A stretch of 45,986 nt of DNA from CAZMXI01 sp964570205 (lineage in GTDB: Bacteria > Planctomycetota > Phycisphaerae > Tepidisphaerales > Tepidisphaeraceae), in the NCBI GenBank assembly GCA_964570205.1, contig CAZMXI010000009.1:1-45986 (forward strand). Reading direction: 5' to 3'. Made by a program: the position numbers and the translations under genes. Below are positions 9,191 through 17,578 of the stretch, in pieces. How positions within the stretch are numbered: position 1 is the stretch's first letter; each line of letters starts with the position of its first letter. Under the pieces are notes generated by a model. It was not told the DNA's origin. It worked only from the letters and a program-made list of their open reading frames with translations, and did not search any database.

Positions 9191-9343
9191 AGCGGCACGG
9201 CTCCTCCAGGCCCGCAGTTCCAGGCCACAGTAACTTATGCGATACACCGTTAAGTTGGGCAAATTGATCGGTGCAGGACCAGGGTTATCGGCTGCGGGGG
9301 CCGCTCCTGTTGCCGCCACCCGGTGTCGCAGAGCCGCCAGCGC

Positions 9344-9384
9344 ACAAAAGAAGCGAGGCGCCGGACTGGTTCCGAGGCCTCGCT
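9344..9384 (-). terminator. Rho-independent terminator of the coiled-coil gene
   Basis: On the minus strand an 8-bp stem AGCGAGGC/GCCTCGCT (9352-9359 with 9377-9384) is followed by TCTTTTGT. It lies just downstream of the stop of the 88-aa coiled-coil gene. Confidence 0.75.
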
Positions 9385-9420
9385 CCAAACGCTCTCCTCT
9401 GCTGGTGATGAAAGCCTCCG

Positions 9421-9687
9421 CTAACCGTTGTTGCCGGTATCCTCAATCATCTTGCGCAACGAGGCGTTCTCACGCCGGGTCGCCTCCAGGTCAAACAGAA
9501 GATACTTGATGCTCAGACGAAGATAGTCCAGGCTTTCCTGGAGATTGCCCACCGTCGCGCGCAGCCGCTCGTGGCGCTTGCGCGTTTCGTCGGCCAGTTT
9601 CTCCAGCTTGGCCCGTTCCGCGGCGGGTAGCGTGCTGATTTCGATCATGAGCTCGGCCAGTTTCGATTGGAACTCCTGTTCGTTCAT
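9421..9687 (-). CDS. Small coiled-coil protein, function unknown
   Basis: An 88-residue, almost wholly helical and charged protein (KLAELMIEISTL, AERAKLEKLADETRKRHERL, ESLDYLRLSIKYLLFDLEATRREN). It has heptad-like leucines and no catalytic motif. The ATG at 9687 has AAGGAG at 6 nt. It has its own terminator and stands downstream of the MEMO-family gene on the same strand, with 177 nt between. I do not recognise the family; oligomerisation or an adaptor role is all the sequence suggests. Confidence 0.7.
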   Translation of the reverse strand: MNEQEFQSKLAELMIEISTLPAAERAKLEKLADETRKRHERLRATVGNLQESLDYLRLSIKYLLFDLEATRRENASLRKMIEDTGNNG

Positions 9688-9864
9688 GGCTCTCCTTGCC
9701 CGCTCGTCATGGCAAAGGGCATTCCAGCCGCACGGTGAGCCGATGACATCTCCGGGCGCCGGAGGAATAGGCGTGAAAACGAACTGTCCCTCTTGCAGTT
9801 GTCCGGCCGTGGGCTCGTTCTGTTCGTGCCGGATGTTGCCCAAATGCAACATTGCATGGTGAGC

Positions 9865-10761
9865 CTAACCGACGACGACGGCGGCATACCCCACGCTGTT
9901 GACCGGCGGCTGCGGCGCTACCATCGCCAGAGTCTGATAGCTGCTGGTGTGCTGGAGAATATCGGCCGCGCTCGCCCCGCGCGCCCGGCAGGCTGCCAGC
10001 ATCGCCGCGATTGCCCCCGCCCCGCACGCGCTGTGGTTCTTTCGCACGATCGGCACAATCTGGTCCGCCGCAAGCCCCTGAATCGCATTGAGCAACGGCC
10101 GATCGTTATCCATCGCCCATTGCATCGCCGCCTCGCCTGCGCCGGCCGGCGCAAACCGGTAGTTCGGGCCATAATGCGTCAGGTCGCTGCTGGCCAGGTA
10201 AACCGCCTTCAGTCCGGCCTCGCCGACCGCCTCGGCCGTCTTGCGCCCAACCAGTTCCGCCACGTCGAGGGCTGGCACCTCGATCGGCAGGATCAGCGCC
10301 TGCGGGAAAGCCAATTGCACCATCGGCACGAGAACCTCGACCGCATGCTCATACGCATGCAGCCGCGGATCGACCGCAAACAGATTGCCCTTTTCCTGGA
10401 GTCGCTTCTCCAGTTCCACGGGAAGGTGGCAATCGCCTGTGGGAAACGCCCAACTCGCGTGGGAATCCAGCGCTGCCGATCCGATCGGCACCGGCGTGTG
10501 AACCGCGCCGAAGACAACCACCAGGTCCACCGGCCCGGCCGACCGGGCCAGGTTCGTCAGCGCACGCCCTGCAACCGCGCCGCTGCAAATCCAACCGGCG
10601 TGCGGAACCACCGCGCCGAACCACGCCTTGCCAGACGATTCCGAAACCGGCGCCTGATCTAGGTATCCCTGCGCTTTGGCCCGACACGCCTTCGGATCGG
10701 CCGGATAGAACCGGCCCGCCACGACCGGCGGCCGAGGGGATGGGTCACTTGGCCAAACCAT
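9865..10761 (-). CDS. amrB: MEMO-family protein (AmmeMemoRadiSam system protein B)
   Basis: A 298-residue protein with the MEMO1 signatures: RFYPADPKACRA near the start, VVPHAGWICSGAVAG (metal-ligand His), FGAVHTP, ASSDLTHYG and a C-terminal CGAGAIAAM. MEMO proteins resemble extradiol dioxygenases. In bacteria they usually pair with an AmmeMemoRadiSam radical-SAM protein, which is not in this window. The start at 10761 was taken because RFYPADP normally lies within the first 20 residues; the open frame extends 243 nt upstream without support. It is divergent from the next gene by 77 nt. Confidence 0.85.
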   Translation of the reverse strand: MVWPSDPSPRPPVVAGRFYPADPKACRAKAQGYLDQAPVSESSGKAWFGAVVPHAGWICSGAVAGRALTNLARSAGPVDLVVVFGAVHTPVPIGSAALDSHASWAFPTGDCHLPVELEKRLQEKGNLFAVDPRLHAYEHAVEVLVPMVQLAFPQALILPIEVPALDVAELVGRKTAEAVGEAGLKAVYLASSDLTHYGPNYRFAPAGAGEAAMQWAMDNDRPLLNAIQGLAADQIVPIVRKNHSACGAGAIAAMLAACRARGASAADILQHTSSYQTLAMVAPQPPVNSVGYAAVVVG

Positions 10762-10838
10762 ACAATCCACTATAATCCTCTCGACCGTTCCAGGAAACTC
10801 CGGAGCCATGGCGCCCGCGACCACAACCGAGGTCACTG

Positions 10839-11345
10839 ATGTCCCAAGACAAGGATGAACTTGCGAGGCTGCTGGGAGCCATGTCGGATGGCGGGCAGGA
10901 CCATTCCGGCCAGCCTTCCGACGATCCCTACGCCGAAGAAACCCATCCTCAGGAACTTGCGCAGGAGCCGACACCCCCGGTGACGCCTCCGGCCGCCGCT
11001 TCACGCCCGCCGGTGCCCGTCGCCCGCGCTGTCGTGGCCGCGCAGCCCGTGCCCAAGGCGGCGGTTCGCGCTGTCCACCGGAGCCACCTGGTCCATAGCC
11101 TGGCTTTCAAGCAGACCATCATCCCGATCCTGCTGACTGTTGGCGTGCTCTGCCCGATTCTCTGCATTATCGGCCGGGTCAGTGGCGACGATTCCGCCTT
11201 CGCGGCGCTCGGCAAGGCCTGGTTCGTCATCCCCACCATGCTGGTGGGCGTCGTGTTCCTCACACTTGCTGTAATTACGATCTTTCAGGTACGGAATGAC
11301 CTGCTTCGGCGGCATCACGGTTCGCCCAGCTCGCCTGTGCGTTGA
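10839..11345 (+). CDS. Two-TM membrane protein with a Pro/Ala-rich cytoplasmic N-terminus
   Basis: Encodes 168 residues. The first 90 are acidic then Pro/Ala/Val-rich and probably disordered. Two membrane helices follow (IIPILLTVGVLCPILCIIG and WFVIPTMLVGVVFLTLAVITIF). No family recognised. The codon pattern is strongly GC3-rich like its neighbours, which supports a real gene. It precedes thioredoxin by 78 nt on the same strand and may be cotranscribed. Confidence 0.65.
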   Translation: MSQDKDELARLLGAMSDGGQDHSGQPSDDPYAEETHPQELAQEPTPPVTPPAAASRPPVPVARAVVAAQPVPKAAVRAVHRSHLVHSLAFKQTIIPILLTVGVLCPILCIIGRVSGDDSAFAALGKAWFVIPTMLVGVVFLTLAVITIFQVRNDLLRRHHGSPSSPVR

Positions 11346-11423
11346 CAGCGTGGGGCCCGACTCCTAACATCGCCAAAGACCCGAAAATCGACACGGGGGC
11401 GTTAGAGCGAAGGAGCGAACTGC

Positions 11424-11759
11424 ATGGCCAGCGAAAATGTTAAAGAGTTCACGGACCAGAATTTCGATGCCGAGGTCCTGAAGGCGTCCGAGCCGGTGTT
11501 GGTGGATTTCTGGGCCGACTGGTGTCGTCCTTGCCAGATGCTTGCGCCCACGATCGAGAAGCTGGCGGCCGGCTATGTCGGCAAAGTGAAAGTGGGCAAA
11601 CTCGACACCGACGCCAACCGCGAAGTCGCGATCAAATACGGAATCAGTGCGATTCCGACGGTGATCCTGTTCAAGAATGGACAGGTCGCCCAGAAGTTCG
11701 TGGGTCTGCGCGGCGAACGCGACTTCCGCGAGGCGATCGATGCCTCTCTGGTTGGCTGA
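11424..11759 (+). CDS. trxA: Thioredoxin with a WCRPC active site
   Basis: A cytoplasmic disulfide reductase of 111 residues. The active site is FWADWCRPCQM with Cys34 and Cys37; the intervening Gly of the usual WCGPC is Arg. The buried Asp is in VDFWA and the cis-proline in SAIPTV, both as in thioredoxins. An AAGGAG site lies upstream of the ATG. The Arg variant occurs in some thioredoxins and may shift redox potential or partner choice. A hairpin terminator follows. Confidence 0.93.
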   Translation: MASENVKEFTDQNFDAEVLKASEPVLVDFWADWCRPCQMLAPTIEKLAAGYVGKVKVGKLDTDANREVAIKYGISAIPTVILFKNGQVAQKFVGLRGERDFREAIDASLVG

Positions 11760-11787
11760 CGCCTCAACTGATCGTGTTACGAAGCAC

Positions 11788-11812
11788 CAAGCCCGCTGTC
11801 CCGGCGGGCTTG
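11788..11812 (+). terminator. Hairpin terminator after thioredoxin
   Basis: A 9-bp stem (11788-11796 with 11804-11812) and a 7-nt loop, followed by TTCGTG. The T-tract is weak. Confidence 0.55.
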
Positions 11813-11838
11813 TTCGTGCGCCCGGCCGGAGCATCGTT

Positions 11839-13050
11839 ATGAAGTTCGCCGCCGCCGTTCTGCCGCTCGTTCTTATCGCATCCATCGCCCACGCCGAAGA
11901 CTGGCCGCAGTGGCGCGGTCCCCGCCGCGATGGCATCTCCACCGAAACCGGTTGGCTGCGCGCCTGGCCGGCCGGCAAGAGCCCCCCGGTCGCCTGGCGC
12001 GCTGCCGTCGGCAAGGGCCACTCCGCCAACGGCCGGGCCTACACCATGGGCTGGGATGGCGAGCGCGACACCGTCTTCTGCCTCGACGCCGCCACCGGAA
12101 AGGTCCTCTGGAAACAGACCTACCCCTGTCTCGGCATCAAGCAGTGGCCCGGCCCGCGATCCACCCCCACCGTCCACGGCAATTCGCTCTACACGCTTGG
12201 CCAGCACGGCCAGCTCCGCGCCTGGAATGCCGCCACCGGCCAGCCGCTCTGGAAGCTCGACCTGCCCGAAACCTACATGCCCGATGAAGATTACGGCTTC
12301 GCCTGGTCGCCCCTCATCGTCGGCGATCTGCTCATCCTCCCCGCCGGCTCCAGGGGACTGGCCATCCGCACCCAAGATGGCTCCTACGCCTGGGGCAATG
12401 ACGGCAAGCATGGCGCCTGCGCATCCCCGGTGCCTTATTCCTTCCATGGTCGCAGCGGCGTCATGGTCGTCATCACCAACCCCGGCCGCGACAACGTCTC
12501 GGTCATTGGCATCGACCCCGCCACCGGCAACGAGCAATGGCGTCTGGGCACATGGAACGAGAAGTGGGGCGCCTTCTGCATCGATCCCATCTTCGCCGGC
12601 GGCAGCTTCTTCATCGCCACCGCCGAGGAATACCGCCGCGGCGCACGCTTCTCCCTCCGCGATGGCAAGCCCGTCCAGGATTGGGCCAACCCCGGCCTCT
12701 CCTGCTACACCGGCCACGGCGTCGTGATCGACAACCACCTCTACATCGCCGCCGCCAACGGCATGCTCAAGTGCGCTGACTGGCGCACCGGCCGGGAAAC
12801 CTGGAGCCAGCGCGGCTTCGACAACCACAGCTCCCTCATCGCCGCCGACGGCAAGCTCATCGTCCAGTCATCGCGCACAGGCGAGCTGGCCATCGTCGAA
12901 GCCAACTCCAAGGCCTATCGCGAGCTGCGCCGACTGAAAGTCTTCACCAGCAAGCTCGACACCTTCACCGCCCCCACCCTCGGCAACGCCCGCATCTACT
13001 CCCGCAGCTACGCCGGCGAAGTCGTCTGCATCGACCTCTCCGCCCCCTGA
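11839..13050 (+). CDS. Secreted PQQ-binding-like beta-propeller protein
   Basis: A 403-residue exported protein. The signal peptide (AVLPLVLIASIAHA) leads directly into EDWPQWRGPRRDGIS, the standard opening of planctomycetal PQQ-like propellers. Blades show the AxTGxxLW pattern: LDAATGKVLWKQTY, WNAATGQPLWKLDL, IDPATGNEQWRLG and DWRTGRETWSQ. No PQQ-dehydrogenase Cys-Cys or catalytic Asp can be assigned, so a binding or scaffold role is as likely as an enzyme. The ATG at 11839 opens the signal peptide; the longer frame overlaps trxA. Its 3' flank carries the duplicated queA end. Confidence 0.85.
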   Translation: MKFAAAVLPLVLIASIAHAEDWPQWRGPRRDGISTETGWLRAWPAGKSPPVAWRAAVGKGHSANGRAYTMGWDGERDTVFCLDAATGKVLWKQTYPCLGIKQWPGPRSTPTVHGNSLYTLGQHGQLRAWNAATGQPLWKLDLPETYMPDEDYGFAWSPLIVGDLLILPAGSRGLAIRTQDGSYAWGNDGKHGACASPVPYSFHGRSGVMVVITNPGRDNVSVIGIDPATGNEQWRLGTWNEKWGAFCIDPIFAGGSFFIATAEEYRRGARFSLRDGKPVQDWANPGLSCYTGHGVVIDNHLYIAAANGMLKCADWRTGRETWSQRGFDNHSSLIAADGKLIVQSSRTGELAIVEANSKAYRELRRLKVFTSKLDTFTAPTLGNARIYSRSYAGEVVCIDLSAP

Positions 13051-13051
13051 C

Positions 13052-13078
13052 CACCTCTCATTCCACCACCATCGCATC
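13052..13078. repeat. Duplicated queA 3' end, left copy of a 27-nt direct repeat
   Basis: Matches 14424-14450 at 25 of 27 positions. Read on the minus strand it encodes Asp-Ala-Met-Val-Val-Glu-stop, exactly the end of queA, with one synonymous change in the Glu codon. It is detached from any gene and begins 1 nt after the propeller stop. Confidence 0.85.
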
Positions 13079-13309
13079 TTGAAATGGGCACGTCACACCT
13101 CTGTAGCCATTCTGGAAATTCCATGTCCTGGTCGATAGACTGCCATCGTCTTACGGGGAAGCAATGGCGGGATTGGACTTGGCATCGTTAACGATCTGGA
13201 GACTCCTGGCCCTGCCCAGGGCGAGTTGGAGCCAAGTCGATCTCGTCGCCGCAGACCTCGCCGTTGCCCGAGAGATCCCCGCCCTTGCCGCTCAGGAGAC
13301 CAAAGCACC

Positions 13310-14419
13310 ATGGCCATCTATGAACTGACATCAGATCTCGTGCGAAGGATCGAGGAGACTTCGTTCGGTGCTGCTGGAATTCGTGAGCGGGCAGACCTCC
13401 AACGCCTGCTGCGGAGCCAAATCGACATCATCGCCCAGGATGTGCTGATCATCGCCGAAGAGTTCGGCGAATGGGAGGACTCCAAGCGGCGAATTGACCT
13501 GCTGGGACTGGATAAGGATGCCAATCTCGTCGTGATCGAGTTGAAGCGGTCAGAGGATGGCGGACACATGGAGCTTCAGGCCATTCGCTATGCCGCAATG
13601 GTTTCGGTTATGACGTTCGATAAGGCAGTTGAGCTATACGCCGAGCACCTTCACCGAAGATCAAGCGATGGCAAAGACGCCCGGACGGCCATCTTGGAGT
13701 TCCTCGACTGGGAAGAGGTCGACGAGGATCGTTTTGCGCAGGACGTCAGGATAATTCTCGTCTCGGCCGAGTTTTCCAGAGAATTGACGACCACCGTCAT
13801 GTGGCTCAACGAGCGGGAATTGGATATCACCTGCGTGCGCATCAAGCCATATCAAGACGACGGACGCCTGCTGATTGATGTGCAGCAGGTTGTTCCGCTG
13901 CCGGAGGCGGCGGACTACATCATCAGGATCAAAGAAAAGGAGGTTCGCGAACGCACGGCGCGGCGGGAACAGTCGGCTCTTGGGGAGCAATTCGGACGGT
14001 TTTGGGCGGGCCTGCAGGAACGCGCGGCAGCCAGGACAGACATGCACCGCCACATCATGCCCACCCAAAAGAACTGGTTTGGCGGCCGTCACAACGCTCC
14101 GGGCATGAACTTCAACTACGTCATCGGGCCAAATGGAGCATTGCGGGTTGAAGCCTACATCTTCGGGACGAATGCGGCCTCAGCAAAGGTGATCTTCGAG
14201 CAATTGAATGCAAGCAGGACCGAAATTGAGCAGCGTTTCGGCGGACCGCTCGGCTGGGAACGGTTGGATCACCGTATCGCCTGCCGCATCAGGTTTAACC
14301 TTGATAGTCTTTCCTTCCGAGAAGAGGCGGGATGGCCCGAGGTTCAGGATGCCCTGATCGATGCAATGGTCCGGTTCGAGAAGGCCCTGCGCCCCGCAAT
14401 TGATAAGCTGAGCATCTGA
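13310..14419 (+). CDS. DUF4268-type protein with PD-(D/E)XK nuclease-like N-terminal domain
   Basis: A 369-residue protein. The N-terminal half has SKRRIDLLGLDKDANLVVIELKR, matching the nuclease core Asp...(Glu)-x-Lys with Asp near residue 63 and ELK near 79, then LQAIRYAAM. The C-terminal half (NWFGGRHNAPGMNFNYVIG and later EQRFGGPLGWERL) is what I recall as DUF4268. Such proteins often accompany defence loci, but the target is unknown. Codons are markedly less GC3-biased than the neighbours. The gene sits in a segment bracketed by the queA-end repeat, so it was probably acquired as a unit. AGGAG lies 11 nt before the ATG. Confidence 0.75.
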   Translation: MAIYELTSDLVRRIEETSFGAAGIRERADLQRLLRSQIDIIAQDVLIIAEEFGEWEDSKRRIDLLGLDKDANLVVIELKRSEDGGHMELQAIRYAAMVSVMTFDKAVELYAEHLHRRSSDGKDARTAILEFLDWEEVDEDRFAQDVRIILVSAEFSRELTTTVMWLNERELDITCVRIKPYQDDGRLLIDVQQVVPLPEAADYIIRIKEKEVRERTARREQSALGEQFGRFWAGLQERAAARTDMHRHIMPTQKNWFGGRHNAPGMNFNYVIGPNGALRVEAYIFGTNAASAKVIFEQLNASRTEIEQRFGGPLGWERLDHRIACRIRFNLDSLSFREEAGWPEVQDALIDAMVRFEKALRPAIDKLSI

Positions 14420-14423
14420 TTCT

Positions 14424-14450
14424 CACCCCTCACTCCACCACCATCGCATC
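14424..14450. repeat. queA 3' end, right copy of the 27-nt direct repeat
   Basis: Covers the last codons and stop of queA plus 6 nt beyond, and pairs with 13052-13078 (25 of 27 identical). The 1.35 kb between the copies contains only the DUF4268 gene. Confidence 0.85.
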
Positions 14451-15470
14451 GCCATAGCTGAAGAACCGGTACCTCCGTTCGATCGCCTCCTGATAGATCC
14501 GCCGCTGCTCCTCCAGACCCACCAGGGCGGCCACCAGCGCAATCAGCGTGCTCCGCGGCAGATGAAAGTTCGTCACCAGCGCCCCCACGTGCTTCCACTC
14601 GTATGGCGGGTAGATAAAGATGCCCGTCTCGTCCATCTTCGCCCTGAAATCCACCCCCGCCGGCTGGCTTTCCAGCACCCGCGCCGCCGTCGTCCCCACC
14701 GCCACGATCCGCCGGCCTTGCGCCTTCGCCCGATTCAATGCCTCGGCCGCCTCCGGAGCGATCGAATACGCCTCCGTGTGCATCTCGTGCCCCTCCAGCG
14801 TGTCGCTCGCCACCGGCTTGAACGTTCCCAGCCCCACGTGCAGCGTCACGTGCGTCCGCTCGACCCCGCGCTGGCTCAATTCTGCCAATAAGCCTGGCGT
14901 GAAGTGCAGCCCCGCCGTCGGCGCGGCCACCGACCCCGCCACCCGCGCATATACCGTCTGGTACCGTTCCCGGTCGGCCTCATCCCGTGCATCGTGGTGC
15001 CGATCCCGCCTGATGTACGGCGGCAGCGGCATCCGACCCACCCGAGAAAGCAGTTCCAATGCCGGCCCGCCGCCTTCGACCCGCAGCCGATACTCTTCCC
15101 CAACCTTCGCCACCACCTCCACCGCCGCCCTCGGTTCATCCGCGAACGCCAGCCGCTTGCCCTCGGCCCGCGGGCCCATGTTCTTCAACAGGACCCGCCA
15201 GATGCCATCGGCCATCACACCCAGGTATAGCCCCTCGATCAGTCCGCCGCTTGCCTTACGCAGGGTAAACCTCGCCGGTACCACCCGGGCATCATTCAAT
15301 ACCAGCAGATCGCCCGGCCTCACCATGGATGTCAGGTCGGCAAATGCCCGGTGCGCGATCGACCGATCCGCCCTCCGATAATGCAGCAGCCGCGACGCCG
15401 CCCGGTCCGCCACCGGTGCCTGGGCGATAAGCTCCTGCGGCAGCGAGAAATCCAGCTCATCCGTTCGCAT
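14430..15470 (-). CDS. queA: S-adenosylmethionine:tRNA ribosyltransferase-isomerase
   Basis: Catalyses the transfer of the ribosyl moiety of SAM to preQ1-tRNA, giving epoxyqueuosine at the wobble base. The 346-residue protein shows the family blocks DFxLPxELIAQ at the N-terminus, PGDLLVLNDARVVPARF, DRHHDARDEADRERYQTVYA, SVAAPTAGLHFT, THVTLHVGLGTFKPV, ETGIFIYPPYEWK and NFHLPRSTLIALVAAL. The ATG at 15470 was preferred over a GTG three codons upstream; neither has a strong ribosome site. Its 3' end is duplicated at 13052-13078. Confidence 0.95.
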   Translation of the reverse strand: MRTDELDFSLPQELIAQAPVADRAASRLLHYRRADRSIAHRAFADLTSMVRPGDLLVLNDARVVPARFTLRKASGGLIEGLYLGVMADGIWRVLLKNMGPRAEGKRLAFADEPRAAVEVVAKVGEEYRLRVEGGGPALELLSRVGRMPLPPYIRRDRHHDARDEADRERYQTVYARVAGSVAAPTAGLHFTPGLLAELSQRGVERTHVTLHVGLGTFKPVASDTLEGHEMHTEAYSIAPEAAEALNRAKAQGRRIVAVGTTAARVLESQPAGVDFRAKMDETGIFIYPPYEWKHVGALVTNFHLPRSTLIALVAALVGLEEQRRIYQEAIERRYRFFSYGDAMVVE

Positions 15471-15601
15471 AGTCAACACGATCCCGCCGGCCTGTTGCCC
15501 TCACGCCACATCCGGCATAACCGGCCCTGCCTGCTGGCGGCTGATCTTCATGCAATATCACACATTCGCCCGAAAAAACAGGCCCTTACAGCGTTCCCTG
15601 C

Positions 15602-16060
15602 ATGGGGGCGAATGAGTTGAATGCCTTTTGCTCACGTGCGGCCGTGGGCATCACCCTGGGCATTCCGCTCGTCGTCGCCTCGCTGGACCTCCAGCTCGTG
15701 CGACGGCTGCGCAGCGCGATGGCCGGCGGCAACGCCGCCTGCGGGACATGCCATCCCGGCCCGCGTCTTGAACCCCGCCCCGCCATCAAACCCACCGCTG
15801 AGATCGAGCCTCGCCTGCGCCACGAACCCACCTCACGGATCGAGCCGCGCAAGGTCCTCCACGCCGAAGCCGAGCCGGCCGTCGTGCCGCCCCCGCCGCC
15901 GCTCGAACCCGAGCGGTCGGGCTTCGGCCCGTTGCCCATCCAGCCGCCTTGGAAGGTCCTGCCCTGGCAGCAGACACCTTCGCCCGCGCCGATACTCAAG
16001 ATCATCCTGCATCCACCCGATTTGGGAAATAAAGGCACGGTTTTGGATGTCTTCATTTAG
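15602..16060 (+). CDS. Hypothetical protein with N-terminal hydrophobic segment and Pro-rich body
   Basis: Encodes 152 residues. A hydrophobic N-terminal stretch (AAVGITLGIPLVVASL) could anchor it. The rest is Pro/Glu/Arg-rich and probably extended. A CGTCH sequence at about residue 47 looks like a haem-c site, but single occurrence and context do not support a cytochrome. There is no clear ribosome site at the ATG; GC3-rich codon use is the main support. No family recognised. Confidence 0.45.
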   Translation: MGANELNAFCSRAAVGITLGIPLVVASLDLQLVRRLRSAMAGGNAACGTCHPGPRLEPRPAIKPTAEIEPRLRHEPTSRIEPRKVLHAEAEPAVVPPPPPLEPERSGFGPLPIQPPWKVLPWQQTPSPAPILKIILHPPDLGNKGTVLDVFI

Positions 16061-16071
16061 TAGGGTATGAT
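16043..16071 (+). promoter_or_regulatory. Sigma-70-like promoter for the 74-aa gene
   Basis: TTGGAT, 17 nt, TATGAT. It lies about 50 nt before the ATG of the next plus-strand gene. Confidence 0.5.
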
Positions 16072-16121
16072 TGTGGTTCCAAGGGTGACGGAGCGCCAAC
16101 GGATCACGCACCGGAGCGTTA

Positions 16122-16346
16122 ATGCTCATGTTGGCGCCCAACGATATCGATCATCTGATCTGCACCGTCAGCGGCATGCCGCGCGAGGAGATCATCCGCC
16201 AGTGCCTCAGTTTCAGGGGCAGCTTCCCGGTTGACTTCACCGCGGAATTCCTTAATGGCCTGGATATTGAGGAACTGCGGCATATTTTCGCCGCTCTCTG
16301 CCTTCAGACTCGACGCATGCCCGCCGAGTGCCCCCAGCCCGCCTGA
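16122..16346 (+). CDS. Small conserved-looking hypothetical protein
   Basis: A 74-residue, mostly helical protein (IDHLICTVSGMPREEIIRQCL, DFTAEFLNGLDIEELRHIFAALCLQ). It has GGAG 6 nt before the ATG and a matching promoter. It ends just before the convergent xerD stop. I recognise no domain; the compact amphipathic helices suggest a small protein-binding role, but that is only a guess. Confidence 0.65.
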   Translation: MLMLAPNDIDHLICTVSGMPREEIIRQCLSFRGSFPVDFTAEFLNGLDIEELRHIFAALCLQTRRMPAECPQPA

Positions 16347-16355
16347 GAAGGCCCA

Positions 16356-17294
16356 TCAGCCTCGGGGGTGATACTTCGCGTGAATGCTCTTCAGCCGCGA
16401 CTGGTCCACATGGGTGTAGATCTGCGTTGTGCTGACATCACTGTGGCCCAGCAACTCCTGGACAACACGCAAGTCGGCTCCACCGCCCAGCAGATGCGTC
16501 GCGAAGCAATGCCGCAGCACGTGCGGCGAGATATGTTTGAGCAGCCCGCTCTTTCGGCCATACCGCTCGACCAGCATCCATAAACCAATACGCTCCAATG
16601 GTTTGCCGGTTCGGGATAGAAACAGCCTGTCGCCGTGACGCTTGTCGAGCCTCGGACGGCAGTCCATCAGATAGCGAGTCACCGCCTCGCAGGCGGCCTG
16701 CCCGACGGGGACAATCCGCTCCTTTGAGCCCTTGCCCATCACCCGAACGCATCCCACCTGGAGGTTCAGATCATTCAGCTTCAGGTCGCACAGCTCGCTG
16801 GCTCGAAGGCCCGCGGCGTACAGCAGTTCCAGTATCGCCACATCCCGCGCGAAGAGCATGGAATCGGGGTCGGGGGCGCCGATGAGCTGGTTGACCTGAG
16901 CCCGGCTGAGAACCTTGGGCAACGACTGCTCGGGCTTGGGGCGCTCCAACTGCTGAAGGATGGCTTCGACCTGATGATCCCCCTGTGCCAGTCGGTAGCG
17001 AAGAAACACACGAATGGCCGCCAGGCGCCGGGCAAGGGTTCGAGTGGATTGGCCGGCACGACTCTGCTGGTGGAGGTAATCGATGAAATCATCCACATCG
17101 GCCGATTCAAACGCGCGATTTCGGCCCAGCAGGTGATCTTCGAGGTCCTCGAGGTCTCGCCGATAGGCGTGGATGGAATTGGCCGCCAGCCCCCGCTCCG
17201 ACGCCAGATAGATCAGGAAGTCACGCAGCAACGCTGACCGGCTTCTTGTGTCGACGCACGACCGCGACCTGGACGAGCGGGCTGGAAGCATCAT
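16356..17294 (-). CDS. xerD: Tyrosine recombinase XerD-like
   Basis: Probably resolves chromosome dimers at dif. The 312-residue protein has the N-terminal SAM-like domain (LLRDFLIYLASERGLAANSI, AYRRDLEDLEDHL). The catalytic domain has Arg in AAGLRASELCDL, Lys in GKGSKERIVPV, HVLRHCFATHL, LLGHSDVSTTQIYTHV and C-terminal HPRG. All catalytic residues are present and the length is that of XerC/D, unlike the island integrase at 39.9 kb. The start is taken at the ATG-ATG pair near 17294; its ribosome site is weak. Its 5' end overlaps the Cys-rich gene upstream. Confidence 0.85.
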   Translation of the reverse strand: MMLPARSSRSRSCVDTRSRSALLRDFLIYLASERGLAANSIHAYRRDLEDLEDHLLGRNRAFESADVDDFIDYLHQQSRAGQSTRTLARRLAAIRVFLRYRLAQGDHQVEAILQQLERPKPEQSLPKVLSRAQVNQLIGAPDPDSMLFARDVAILELLYAAGLRASELCDLKLNDLNLQVGCVRVMGKGSKERIVPVGQAACEAVTRYLMDCRPRLDKRHGDRLFLSRTGKPLERIGLWMLVERYGRKSGLLKHISPHVLRHCFATHLLGGGADLRVVQELLGHSDVSTTQIYTHVDQSRLKSIHAKYHPRG

Positions 17295-17481
17295 GGGCCC
17301 CTGTCGCCTGGCGGTTCTGCCGCATGCGGCGCTCGACGACGAGCTGGCCGTAGAGCGGGCAGGACCGGTACTGGTCAAAGCAATAGGTGAACGCATGCCG
17401 GAGGCGGTCGATGCTGAGATTGGCGCTGCACGCCGGGTTGCGGCGATTGAGAAACGGACATTGCTGAGTGTGGTCGCGCAT
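17221..17481 (-). CDS. Small Cys-containing hypothetical protein upstream of xerD
   Basis: An 86-residue protein. CPFLNRRNPAC, FTYCFDQY and SCPLYGQLV place four Cys residues in the first 45 positions, the spacing of a small metal- or cluster-binding protein I recall as recurrent in Planctomycetes. GGAG lies 7 nt before the ATG at 17481. It overlaps the xerD N-terminal region by 74 nt in another frame, so translation may be coupled. Confidence 0.65.
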   Translation of the reverse strand: MRDHTQQCPFLNRRNPACSANLSIDRLRHAFTYCFDQYRSCPLYGQLVVERRMRQNRQATGAHDASSPLVQVAVVRRHKKPVSVAA

Positions 17482-17578
17482 CCGTGGCTCCGCGTACGTC
17501 CCTGTATTAAACGGTTATCGGCACAGCGGTTGACCGAACGTGAGTCCGTCGGGCGAAACCGATGGTGCGGCGCATGAG

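Noticed and set aside
15740..15754. Haem-c (CxxCH) site in the 152-aa protein
   Set aside because: Single short motif in a Pro-rich protein, with no cytochrome fold or partner genes.
16356..17294. XerD-like gene as the island's integrase
   Set aside because: It lies outside the att repeats and has XerC/D length and motifs; the 39.9-kb integrase is adjacent to the att site and shares its frame.
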